NCBI GenBank assembly: GCA_031267205.1
Contig: JAIRZN010000134.1
Coordinates: 1 to 8,392 of the forward strand
DNA from: Tannerellaceae bacterium
GTDB taxonomy: Bacteria > Bacteroidota > Bacteroidia > Bacteroidales > Tannerellaceae
DNA: 8,392 nucleotides
Reading direction: 5' to 3'
Shown: positions 1 through 7,162 of the stretch, piece by piece
Layout of the letters: each line of letters starts with the position of its first letter
How positions within the stretch are numbered: position 1 is the stretch's first letter
The notes under the pieces: model-generated
Told to the model about the DNA's origin: nothing
The model's input: only the letters and a program-made list of their open reading frames with translations
Databases searched by the model: none
Translations under genes and position numbers: made by a program

Positions 1-6
1 TCAGAC

Positions 7-624
7 CTACCAGATCAATTTCATATCATAGCCTTTCTTTACCGCTTCGGGGGTGTTCCTGGCATTGAGCTTTATAAGCAGGTTTTTGCGATGGGTTTTT
101 ATGGTTTCTTCTTCGCGGCAGAAGAAGGCTGCTATATCTTTGTTGGTATAGCCTTCGGCGATGTATTTCAATACTTCTTTTTCGCGGCTCGAAAGCCATA
201 CGACGTCCTCGTATCTTTTGCTTTTGAGTATAATATCTATTTCCTCGCAAAGGAATTGTTTGCCCTTGCTTACGGTTTCTATGCCTGCCAGCATTTCCTC
301 GCTCTCCGCGTTCTTCAGGATATAACCAAGCGCGCCGTTATGCAGCGAGCGTTTGGCTATGCTGAACTCCTTGTAGGTGGTCAGCATGATGATTTTCAAC
401 CGGGGATAAACCTTCTTTATCTCGGAGCAAAAGTCTGTCCCGTCGCCGTCGGGCAGACCAATATCCAGCAGTAATATATCGGGACATATTTGTTCCAATC
501 CCGCTCGACATGATTTTAAGTCGTAGTATACGGCCGTAACCTGAGCCTCGCTCGATTCGTTTATCAGTTTGCTCAGGCTCTCTACAACCATTTTGTGGTC
601 GTCGACTATTTGAATGTTTATCAT
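7..624 (-). CDS. NarL/FixJ-family two-component response regulator
   Basis: A 205-residue DNA-binding response regulator, the usual length for the family, and the partner of the kinase encoded just upstream. The receiver domain spans about residues 1-120. It has the acidic pair D8-D9, the phosphoacceptor D54 (in LLLDIGLPDGDG), the switch threonine T82 and the conserved K104. The C-terminal LuxR-type helix-turn-helix (about 143-200) begins with the typical WLSSREKEVLKYIAEG block and contains NKDIA and TIKTHRKNLLIKL. It would act in the cytoplasm as a transcription factor once phosphorylated. The gene starts 7 nt after the kinase stop, so the two are probably cotranscribed and translationally coupled; no Shine-Dalgarno sequence is visible. 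A TAG stop is followed two codons later by an in-frame TGA. The pairing and fold are clear; the target genes are unknown. Confidence 0.95.
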   Translation of the reverse strand: MINIQIVDDHKMVVESLSKLINESSEAQVTAVYYDLKSCRAGLEQICPDILLLDIGLPDGDGTDFCSEIKKVYPRLKIIMLTTYKEFSIAKRSLHNGALGYILKNAESEEMLAGIETVSKGKQFLCEEIDIILKSKRYEDVVWLSSREKEVLKYIAEGYTNKDIAAFFCREEETIKTHRKNLLIKLNARNTPEAVKKGYDMKLIW

Positions 625-631
625 AGTCGGG

Positions 632-2482
632 TTATCGTTTGATTTTAATCTCTACGGTCGTCTCCGTCCCTTTACCCTGGTAGGTTACAACGTCCATCTT
701 CCCGCTACAGGAAGCGACACGGTCGCGGATGCTTTTCAGGCCCATGCCTTTAACGGCAAGTTTTTCGTCGAAGCCACAGCCGTCGTCTTCAACGGTAAGC
801 GCAATGTAATCGTCACCCTGTACCAGTTGCACATCAATGCTTGAGGCTCCCGAATGCTTGACGGAATTATTAACCAATTCGTTGGCGCAACAATAGACGA
901 CAAATTCAATCCTTTCTTCCATACGCCTTTCCTGCCCGAAAAAGTGAAACCGGACATTTGGGAACTGGGCTGCATAGTCTTCCAGCGCCGTTTTCAGTCC
1001 TAACTGTAAGGATGCGGGCATCAGGTCGTGCGCCGCATTCCGTATATCCTTGATGCAATTATCCAGCTTGTCGCGGACGGTTTGCAGGGCTTCCGCATGA
1101 TTGCCGATCTCTATTTTCACTGCCGAAAGGTTTCCGCTGAGACGGTCGTGCAAGTCCTGGGCTAAACGTGTACGTTCCCTCATCTCGCCGTCCAAGACCG
1201 AACGGGTGGCGATTAACAGTTTTTCCTTACGCGCGTTACGTATGGTTTGCCATAGCCCGACTGCCAGGGTAATCACTAATAAAGAGCCTGCGATACCGAG
1301 CCATACGTATAGCTGCCGTCCTTTTTCCAATGAAGCTATACGTATCTCCTTTTTCTCGGTTTCGTATCTGACCTCCATCTCCGTGAGGCTTTCATGTAGG
1401 CTTTCGTCGTTTACCTTTTTGACTAAGTCGGCGTATAGATCGAGATAGCGCGAGGCCTTTTCCTTATTCCCCAGGAAGATATTGGACTGTACGATAAAGC
1501 CTACATAATCTTTCCCCGTAACGATATTGGCCGTATCCATCTCCCATGCTTTTGAAGCGGCGGCATCACATTCCGCATAACGCCCGTGCCGGTAGTAAAT
1601 ATCTGCGAGAACCCCGTATGCTTGTAAGATCATCTGCGGGTCTTCGTATCCTTCGGCTACTTGCAACCCTTCCGTTGCATACTCCTCGGCTTTTTCATAC
1701 TCGCTGAATTCTTTCAGGTTATATATTTGGGCTACGGTCAGCAAACTTCCTGTCTCATACGATTTATGACGGATGGAACGACTAATGTCAAGCGCTTTCA
1801 GTTCATACTCCAATGCCTTGTCCATATCTCCTTTATATAGATAGATATTGCCGATATTGAAATATGCTGCGCATAGTCCTGCGGGCAGGTTTGCTTTGCC
1901 GGCCAATTCCTTTGCCCTTTCAAAATACTGCAATGCGTGGTCATCGTTATCAAATCTCCGGTATATTGTACCTATATTACTAAGGATGCTCACTTGCTTA
2001 CCTATATTATCCGTTTCTTCGGCTATGTGCAGGGCTTTCACCAAGTATTCAAGTCCTTTGGCGTAGTCTCCCTGATCGACAGAGATGGTACTGAAGCTTA
2101 CGTATGCCGATATTTCCATCTGTTTGTCTTCGGTCTTGAGCGCTACATCCAAGGCTTTCCGGTAATAGGCGGACGCCGAATCAAGGTCGGCTTTGGTGTG
2201 GTGCGCTATCCCTATGTAATAGTATGAGATCGCGATACTGCTATTGTATCTCTTGTTTTCTACGGCGATTTCCAGTACCCTCCTTGCGTACTTCATCAGT
2301 TTGTCGGCATCGGAGTTCTGGTAGAAGTCGGCTAACTGTTTGCAAATTGTAAATTCCTCGTCCGGCGTCGGTTTTTGAGTATTCAACACGCTTATCAATG
2401 AATCCACGTTTGGCGTTGACGTTTGCCCTTTAGCGTTTACGGCTAACAGCAACATTAAAGCAAAGGAAAATATACGTTTCAT
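632..2482 (-). CDS. TPR-containing sensor histidine kinase (HisKA_3 / HATPase_c)
   Basis: A 616-residue membrane sensor kinase. An N-terminal signal peptide (about 1-19) exports a TPR solenoid (about 45-360, with repeats such as GIAHHTKADLDSASAYYRKAL and NIGNIYLYKGDMDKALEYE). A juxtamembrane coiled coil (about 365-390) precedes one transmembrane helix (about 391-413). In the cytoplasm follow the HisKA_3 dimerisation domain, with phosphoacceptor H445 in AQDLHDRLSG, a conserved DLMPASLQLGL segment (486-496), and the HATPase domain. The N box has E535 and N539, the G1 box is DDGCG (566-570), and G2 is KGMGL (578-582), so it looks catalytically complete. TPRs usually bind proteins or peptides, so an envelope protein ligand is an inference. 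It is the first gene of an operon with the response regulator and has a good promoter 24 nt upstream. The specific signal is unknown. Confidence 0.95.
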   Translation of the reverse strand: MKRIFSFALMLLLAVNAKGQTSTPNVDSLISVLNTQKPTPDEEFTICKQLADFYQNSDADKLMKYARRVLEIAVENKRYNSSIAISYYYIGIAHHTKADLDSASAYYRKALDVALKTEDKQMEISAYVSFSTISVDQGDYAKGLEYLVKALHIAEETDNIGKQVSILSNIGTIYRRFDNDDHALQYFERAKELAGKANLPAGLCAAYFNIGNIYLYKGDMDKALEYELKALDISRSIRHKSYETGSLLTVAQIYNLKEFSEYEKAEEYATEGLQVAEGYEDPQMILQAYGVLADIYYRHGRYAECDAAASKAWEMDTANIVTGKDYVGFIVQSNIFLGNKEKASRYLDLYADLVKKVNDESLHESLTEMEVRYETEKKEIRIASLEKGRQLYVWLGIAGSLLVITLAVGLWQTIRNARKEKLLIATRSVLDGEMRERTRLAQDLHDRLSGNLSAVKIEIGNHAEALQTVRDKLDNCIKDIRNAAHDLMPASLQLGLKTALEDYAAQFPNVRFHFFGQERRMEERIEFVVYCCANELVNNSVKHSGASSIDVQLVQGDDYIALTVEDDGCGFDEKLAVKGMGLKSIRDRVASCSGKMDVVTYQGKGTETTVEIKIKR

Positions 2483-2505
2483 ATGGCTGATGGTATTAAA
2501 TACTG

Positions 2506-2513
2506 CAAAGGTA
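2506..2513 (-). promoter_or_regulatory. Bacteroidetes-type -7 promoter box for the kinase operon
   Basis: On the minus strand this reads TACCTTTG and is followed by CA, an exact match to the Bacteroidetes -7 consensus TAnnTTTG. It ends 23 nt before the kinase ATG, which would give a 5' leader of roughly 15-20 nt. No convincing -33 TTTG lies at the expected spacing. The imperfect palindrome at 2537-2552 falls close to where a -33 element would be, so it could overlap the polymerase or a regulator site. Confidence 0.6.
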
Positions 2514-2536
2514 CTTCCTTTCGCCGCGCTTTACTA

Positions 2537-2552
2537 TCCCCCTTAAGCGGGA
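2537..2552. repeat. Imperfect palindrome, copy 1, between kinase and BACON genes
   Basis: TCCCCCTTAAGCGGGA pairs with itself as two 8-base arms with a single mismatch (C/C at the fifth position). It shares the core CCCCCTTAAG with the second palindrome at 2574-2589. It lies about 24-39 bases upstream of the kinase -7 box. It could be an operator half, a hairpin in a leftover repeat, or a decayed copy of a dispersed element; the window alone cannot tell. Confidence 0.5.
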
Positions 2553-2571
2553 TTCTTTTGCTATGCTTAAA

Positions 2572-2605
2572 ACTCCCCCTTTAAGGGGATTGATTAGGGG
2601 GTGTC
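2572..2605. repeat. Nested inverted repeats, copy 2, between kinase and BACON genes
   Basis: A palindrome CCCCTT-T-AAGGGG (2576-2588) has perfect 6-base arms around one base. It sits within a wider imperfect inverted repeat: ACTCCCCCTTTAA on the left faces TTAGGGGGTGT on the right (to about 2604). The core repeats that of the palindrome at 2537-2552. The right side runs into the proposed promoter region of the BACON gene. GC-rich palindromes of this kind often belong to dispersed intergenic repeats, but this needs other copies in the genome. Confidence 0.5.
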
Positions 2606-2621
2606 TTCTTCCGTAGCTTCG
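2590..2621 (+). promoter_or_regulatory. Possible promoter of the BACON lipoprotein gene
   Basis: TAGCTTCG at 2614-2621 matches TAnnTTTG with one substitution (C for T at position 7). A TTG at 2590-2592 lies 21 bases upstream, a plausible -33 spacing. The ATG is 33 bases downstream of the box. The same substituted form, TATCTTCG, stands before the LRR gene at 7163-7170, which slightly strengthens both. This is a weak match and is given as a candidate only. Confidence 0.35.
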
Positions 2622-2654
2622 CATCAAATTATAAACCATTCAAATTATTTGATC

Positions 2655-3893
2655 ATGAAGAAAATACTATTCGCCCTGATAGCGGCATTGGTACTGCTTA
2701 GTTGCGGAAAAGACGACGACCCGTCCGTCGACGCGACGCTCTCCGTTGAGCCTGTTGCTTTGTCCTTCACGGCTCAGGCTACCGAAACTCACGATGTGGT
2801 AGTGATGACAAACCAGTCTTCGTGGGATGCCGTTTCTTCCCAATCCTGGTGTACCATTACTAAAGGTAGCGACAAGTTCACCGTCAAGGCGGCGGCGAAT
2901 ACCTCTACATCGCCGCCGGCGCCCGCCATAATCACTGTAACGGCGGATAAGGCAAGGCCTGTAACCATTAATGTTACACAATCAGGCGTAGGCGCGGAGT
3001 TATCGGTAAGTCCGGACGCTCCGCTAACGTTCAGCAGTACGGGAGGGGCCAACGAAGCTAAAACGATTACCGTGACCACCAACCAATCGTCCTGGAACGT
3101 GACATCAAACCAATATTGGTGCACCGTAACAAAGTCGGGGAACAAGTTTACGGCGACGGCTTCCGCCAATACCGCAGAGGAGAAACGAAAGGCCGTCATC
3201 ACCGTCTCGTCGGGCAGTGCGGCGAACGTAAGCATTGATGTTACGCAAACGGGCGCTTATACGGAAGACACGAACTTGGAGGCGGCTATCTACACGCTCG
3301 GCTATGCGGCAAATGCCGCAGACCAATTCAACAAGGGCCTGAAACCTTCCAATATATACTTGCCCGGAACAACCAATTACGTTGCCCTAAGCTTATATTA
3401 CCTCCCCAACGGGGCGCTTGATCACGGAACATCATATATCCCCGGCGGGGAAGGAAGCACATACGGCTGGGTGTACTACGGCATAGATATGGGACGGCGT
3501 CCTTTCATAATGACATCTACGACCTCAATCGACAGCCGGGAACTGTCCTTCGCGGCAAGGTCTGCCGTTCGGGCCGGGACTTATGATTATGCTACCGATC
3601 CTGTCTATGTCATTGCTTATTTCGGGGACTGGACGGGTAGCAGCGTGTTTACTTCCTTGGATAACCTCAAACTGATTACGAATAACAGCGCTATCACGGA
3701 GCGGATATACAACAGCATGAGTTTTACCAACAACTGCTACAAGATGATCGTCTTCGGGAAGAATACTTCGGGTAAGCTTATAGGTAAGTACGCCGGGTAT
3801 TCCGCAAGCGGGAAGACCTACGTATATTGGTGCCTTGATCCCGAAAGCCCGGCCTTCGGACAACAGGAGAGCAGGAACACTCCTTACTACTGA
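2655..3893 (+). CDS. Surface lipoprotein with two BACON domains and an unassigned C-terminal domain
   Basis: A 412-residue lipoprotein. The start at 2655 is chosen because MKKILFALIAALVLLSC then forms a clean lipoprotein signal with lipidated C17; an in-frame GTG at 2601 would bury it. Residues 18-22, GKDDD, resemble the acidic Bacteroidetes export signal for surface lipoproteins. Two Ig-like BACON domains follow, about 28-110 and 114-200. Each carries TNQSSW (W57, W147) and a matching SWC or YWC (W65-C66, W155-C156), and each ends in a NVTQS or DVTQT strand. They look like an internal duplication. Residues about 205-412 are rich in Tyr, Ser and Gly and match no family I recognise. BACON domains are often joined to glycan- or mucin-directed enzymes, so ligand binding at the cell surface is possible. 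No catalytic motif is visible. A PorE-like gene follows after 64 nt on the same strand. Confidence 0.9.
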   Translation: MKKILFALIAALVLLSCGKDDDPSVDATLSVEPVALSFTAQATETHDVVVMTNQSSWDAVSSQSWCTITKGSDKFTVKAAANTSTSPPAPAIITVTADKARPVTINVTQSGVGAELSVSPDAPLTFSSTGGANEAKTITVTTNQSSWNVTSNQYWCTVTKSGNKFTATASANTAEEKRKAVITVSSGSAANVSIDVTQTGAYTEDTNLEAAIYTLGYAANAADQFNKGLKPSNIYLPGTTNYVALSLYYLPNGALDHGTSYIPGGEGSTYGWVYYGIDMGRRPFIMTSTTSIDSRELSFAARSAVRAGTYDYATDPVYVIAYFGDWTGSSVFTSLDNLKLITNNSAITERIYNSMSFTNNCYKMIVFGKNTSGKLIGKYAGYSASGKTYVYWCLDPESPAFGQQESRNTPYY

Positions 3894-3957
3894 TGCCATC
3901 AAAGGCAATAAGAGCGCAGTAACCGCGTTATACATATACTTTATTGGCAGTAGTTTT

Positions 3958-5925
3958 ATGAAGATCAGACCCTTTATTTATATGATAACGCTTGTTTGCC
4001 TCGTCGCGGCTTGCAAAACGGCTAAGCTTAGCGATGCCGAAGCTAAGCAGCAGATAGGCGAATACTACGAGGCTGCCGCCATTTACCGGAAAGTTTATAC
4101 GAAGATCAGCCCTAAAGACCGCTTCCTCCGTGGTTACGTCGCCTTCCGCATGGGCGAATGTAACCGCCTTGTCAACAACACGCCGCGGGCCTTGAGCGCC
4201 TATATGAACGCCTTGAGGTACAGGTATGCCGACAGTACGGTTAACCTGCGCCTCGGCCTTATGAACCAGAAGCAGGGGGCTTACGCCGAGGCTGTCAAGT
4301 ATTACAGTGCGTACCTCGAAAGCGACCCTTCCAACGTCTGGGCGCAGAACGGATTGAAGGGCTCGGAGGAGGCTATCCTCTGGCGGAGGAACCCTACAAG
4401 GTATAAGGTGGCTAAGATGGACAAGTTTAACTCCAGGAGATCGGAGTTCGGCCCTATGTTCTACGGCGCAAACTACGACCGGCTTTATTTCGCCTCCTCC
4501 CGTACCAAGGACAAGGAGGCGAAGCCTAATCCTATAACAGGCCAGGTGAACAACGACTTCTTCCTCGCCAAACAGGACGAAAACGGTAACTGGCTCGCGC
4601 CTGAACTAATCGAGGATGCCGTAAATACGGAGTTCGACGAGGGTACGCCTTCCTTTACGGCCGACGGTAATACGATGTACTATACCTATTGCTCCGAAGA
4701 TCCCGAAGGGTCGCGCACCTCGGAGATATACGTAGCCGCCCGCGCCAATGCCTCCTGGGGTAAAGGCTCGCGCACTACGATAGTCAAGGATTCTATTACC
4801 TCGCTTGGCCATCCGTCGGTCTCGCCTGACGGACGGTATCTTTACTTCGTCTCCGACGCGGGCGGCTTCGGTGGCAAGGACATCTTCCGCGCGAGGATTA
4901 TTGGTAACGACTTCGGCCCTATGGAGAACCTCGGCCCTGCTATCAATACGCCGGGCGACGAGGTCTTCCCCTACGCACGCGATTCGGTCACGCTCTACTT
5001 CGCCTCCGACGGGCATCCGGGTATGGGGGGGCTTGACATCTTCCGCGCTACGCTCGACAGCGCCGGGGTGTGGAGCGTGGAGAATATGAAGTACCCTATC
5101 AACTCGCAGGCGGACGACTTCGGCATTACCTTCGCCGGCGGACGCGAAAGGGGCTTCTTTAGCTCTAACCGCAACGACCTCCGCGGGAGCGATCATCTCT
5201 ATTCCTTTGAATTGCCCGTCATAACGGTCGTCATCGAGGGCATTGTCTCCGACATAAACGAGGAGCCTGTCGAAGGGGCTACCGTTCGTATCGTCGGGCA
5301 GGACGGGCTGAACGAAAAAACTAACGTCAGGCGCGACGGCTCTTACCGTATCGAGCTCGAGCGCGACGTCAAGTATGTGATGATGGCCTCCGCACGGGGC
5401 TTCCTCAACCAGAACTTTGAACTGAGCACTACTCCTGAGGAGCGGAGCGAGACGTATGTGGTGGACTTCTTCCTCTCGCCCGTGTATACGCCGGTAGTTG
5501 TCGAGAATATCTTCTACGCCTTCGATAGCGCCGTCCTGCGCGAAGAATCGAAAGAGGCTCTCGACGAGCTTATCAGGATGCTCAACGACAACCCCAACGT
5601 CGTCATCGAGCTTGGCGCGCATACCGACCGTATGGGGACGGACGCCTACAACGAGGGGCTGGCGCAGCGCCGGGCGCAGTCGGTCGTCTCCTACCTTATC
5701 GCCGGTGGCATATCGCCGGAACGCCTCGAAGCGAAGGGCTACGGCGAAAGCTCGCCTAAGGTTATCAATAAAAAAGCGGCGGCCGAGTGGGACTTCTTAA
5801 ACGAGGGCGACGTACTGACCGAGGAGTTCGTCCTCAACCTTACGCCGCCCCAGCAGGAGATAGCCGACCAGATCAACCGCCGGACCGAGTTCCGCGTCCT
5901 GCGTACAAACTTCAACCTCTACTGA
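3958..5925 (+). CDS. porE: PorE-like OmpA-family lipoprotein (TPR, beta-propeller, carboxypeptidase-regulatory, OmpA_C)
   Basis: A 655-residue lipoprotein. The start at 3958 gives a signal peptide ending LVAAC with lipidated C19; an in-frame ATG at 3835 would overlap the BACON gene and bury the signal. In order there are TPR-like helices (about 25-140), five PD40/WD40-like blades (near 162-182, 226-246, 283-300, 334-353 and 386-405, e.g. HPSVSPDGRYLYFVSD), a carboxypeptidase-regulatory-like Ig fold (about 422-505) and an OmpA_C domain (about 512-650). D557 (in AHTD) and R572 (in AQRRA) match the two residues that hold diaminopimelate of peptidoglycan in OmpA. This four-part order is that of PorE (PG1058) of Porphyromonas gingivalis, which links the type IX secretion system to the cell wall. 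Orthology is inferred from architecture; related OmpA-family proteins could share it. No other secretion gene is in view. Confidence 0.75.
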   Translation: MKIRPFIYMITLVCLVAACKTAKLSDAEAKQQIGEYYEAAAIYRKVYTKISPKDRFLRGYVAFRMGECNRLVNNTPRALSAYMNALRYRYADSTVNLRLGLMNQKQGAYAEAVKYYSAYLESDPSNVWAQNGLKGSEEAILWRRNPTRYKVAKMDKFNSRRSEFGPMFYGANYDRLYFASSRTKDKEAKPNPITGQVNNDFFLAKQDENGNWLAPELIEDAVNTEFDEGTPSFTADGNTMYYTYCSEDPEGSRTSEIYVAARANASWGKGSRTTIVKDSITSLGHPSVSPDGRYLYFVSDAGGFGGKDIFRARIIGNDFGPMENLGPAINTPGDEVFPYARDSVTLYFASDGHPGMGGLDIFRATLDSAGVWSVENMKYPINSQADDFGITFAGGRERGFFSSNRNDLRGSDHLYSFELPVITVVIEGIVSDINEEPVEGATVRIVGQDGLNEKTNVRRDGSYRIELERDVKYVMMASARGFLNQNFELSTTPEERSETYVVDFFLSPVYTPVVVENIFYAFDSAVLREESKEALDELIRMLNDNPNVVIELGAHTDRMGTDAYNEGLAQRRAQSVVSYLIAGGISPERLEAKGYGESSPKVINKKAAAEWDFLNEGDVLTEEFVLNLTPPQQEIADQINRRTEFRVLRTNFNLY

Positions 5926-5928
5926 TTA

Positions 5929-7059
5929 TTACCTCACAGACGCAAACCTGTATATGCAACGGCTAATATAGGTTTCCCCCGGACGCAATACCGCTATCGG
6001 GAAATCGGCCTTGTTAGGGCTGTCGGGATAGTGCTGCGTCTCAAGGCAGAACGCCCCGCGGCGGGGATAGGTTACGCCGCCCTTGCCCATATCGCGGCCC
6101 GACATGGCATTGCCCGTGTAAAGCTGTATGCCCGGCTCGTTAGTGTATACTTCGAGCACGATGCCGTTATCATGCGAAGCGGCCATGGCGGCCACGCTGC
6201 GGACATCGCCTCCTGTGTTAAGCGTCCAGTTGTGGTCGTACCCGCCGCCCTTCAGCAACTGGTCGAAAGGCTCGTCTATGCGCTCGCCGATAGGCGCCGG
6301 CTTGCGGAAGTCTAACGGCGTGCCCTCGACAGGCTCTACGGCTCCCGTCGGTATCAGCGTCTCGTCTACGGGAGTATAGCCGTCGGCGTTGATCTGCATA
6401 TAATGCGACAGGACATCGGAGCCGGGCTTGCCGGAAAGGTTGAAGTAGCTGTGATGCGTGAGGTTAACGACAGTAGGCTTGTCCGTCTTAGCCTCGTAGC
6501 TGATGTCAAGGGCGTTGTCATCGGTCAGTTTGTACACTACCTTGATGTTGAGGTTGCCGGGGAAGCCTGCATCGCCGTCGGGCGACAGGAGGGTAAGCTC
6601 CAGCGTCTGCCTGTCGACCTGGCGGGCGTCCCACACGCGGGTATGATAGCCGTCGGGGCCGCCGTGCAGCGTATGGCCGTTGTTATTGGCAGGCAGCCGG
6701 TAGCCGACGCCGTCGAGCGTGAAGCCTGCATTGGCTATACGGTTGCCGTACCGTCCGATAAGCGCGCCGAAGTTGCCCGGCGAGGCAATATAGTCGGCGA
6801 TATTATCATAGCCGAGAACTACGTCCGTCATATTCCCGTCCCTGTCGGGCGCCATCATCGACACCCACCTTCCGCCGTAGTTAGTAATAGCGGCCTCAAG
6901 GCCGTTCCTGTTCACAAGCGCATACAGGGCCACGGGCTTGCCGTCTACCTCCGTGACAAAGTCGGACATCCTAAGCCCGGACAACGTCGTCGCTTCCTTC
7001 TTCTCGCCGCACGATAACAACAGGCTTACCGCCATTACGATCATAGATAACTTTTTCAT
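5929..7059 (-). CDS. galM: Lipoprotein aldose 1-epimerase (galactose mutarotase)
   Basis: A 376-residue mutarotase, which interconverts the alpha and beta anomers of aldoses such as galactose and glucose. Family landmarks are present: GRYGNRIA (R107), HTLHGG (H132), VNLTHHSYFNLSG (H203, the likely catalytic acid), GGYDHNW (D275) and CLETQHYPDSPN (E340, the likely catalytic base). Unlike cytoplasmic GalM, it begins with a lipoprotein signal ending LLLSC (C17), so it should work outside the inner membrane, probably at the outer membrane's periplasmic face; the residues after the cysteine (GEKKE) leave surface exposure uncertain. Tandem TAA codons end the gene, the last one 3 nt beyond the first when read on the minus strand. 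It converges on the PorE-like gene with only 3 nt between stops. A TAAATTTG -7 box lies upstream. No sugar transporter or glycosidase adjoins it. Confidence 0.93.
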   Translation of the reverse strand: MKKLSMIVMAVSLLLSCGEKKEATTLSGLRMSDFVTEVDGKPVALYALVNRNGLEAAITNYGGRWVSMMAPDRDGNMTDVVLGYDNIADYIASPGNFGALIGRYGNRIANAGFTLDGVGYRLPANNNGHTLHGGPDGYHTRVWDARQVDRQTLELTLLSPDGDAGFPGNLNIKVVYKLTDDNALDISYEAKTDKPTVVNLTHHSYFNLSGKPGSDVLSHYMQINADGYTPVDETLIPTGAVEPVEGTPLDFRKPAPIGERIDEPFDQLLKGGGYDHNWTLNTGGDVRSVAAMAASHDNGIVLEVYTNEPGIQLYTGNAMSGRDMGKGGVTYPRRGAFCLETQHYPDSPNKADFPIAVLRPGETYISRCIYRFASVR

Positions 7060-7080
7060 ACATACAGTTGATTTAATTGT

Positions 7081-7116
7081 TTACGCAAATTTAGCAATTA
7101 ATTCCGCGTAGCGTAA
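7081..7116. repeat. Short inverted repeat around the epimerase promoter
   Basis: TTACGC (7081-7086) faces GCGTAA (7111-7116), with a partial third copy GCGTAG at 7106-7111. The arms bracket the epimerase -7 box at 7086-7093. A six-base match can arise by chance, so an operator role is only a possibility. Confidence 0.25.
7086..7093 (-). promoter_or_regulatory. Bacteroidetes-type -7 promoter box for the epimerase gene
   Basis: Read on the minus strand the site is TAAATTTG followed by CG, a full match to TAnnTTTG. It ends 26 nt before the ATG, predicting a leader of about 20 nt. A GTTA at the -33 spacing is a poor match to TTTG. Confidence 0.55.
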
Positions 7117-7162
7117 CCCGCGCGTCACTACATGGGGGGATAAGCGGGCGGACGACTTCGTT

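Noticed and set aside
2601..2654. GTG at 2601 as the start of the BACON gene
   Set aside because: It would add 18 residues before a perfect lipoprotein signal and would overlap the candidate promoter.
2789..3235. A 148-codon open frame on the minus strand across the two BACON domains
   Set aside because: The BACON domains are unmistakable on the plus strand; the antisense frame is open because the duplicated Thr/Ser/Val codons lack reverse stops.
3894..3907. TGCC/GGCA hairpin after the BACON gene as a terminator
   Set aside because: The stem is only 4 bp and no T-run follows, so it is not a credible terminator.
3835..3957. ATG at 3835 as the start of the PorE-like gene
   Set aside because: It would overlap the end of the BACON gene in another frame and put 41 residues ahead of the lipoprotein signal that begins at 3958.
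3951..3958. TAGTTTTA as a -7 box for the PorE-like gene
   Set aside because: It overlaps the start codon, so transcription would begin inside the gene; expression from the upstream BACON promoter is more likely.
4606..5622. A 338-codon open frame on the minus strand inside the PorE-like gene
   Set aside because: It is an antisense shadow: C/G-rich third positions of the real gene remove stops from the opposite strand. Its translation is rich in Val, Arg, Asp and His, with no recognisable domain, while the plus-strand frame has clear domains.
6403..7017. A 204-codon open frame on the plus strand inside the epimerase gene
   Set aside because: The opposite strand encodes a complete mutarotase with all catalytic motifs; this frame has low-complexity Val/Ala/Arg content and no domain.
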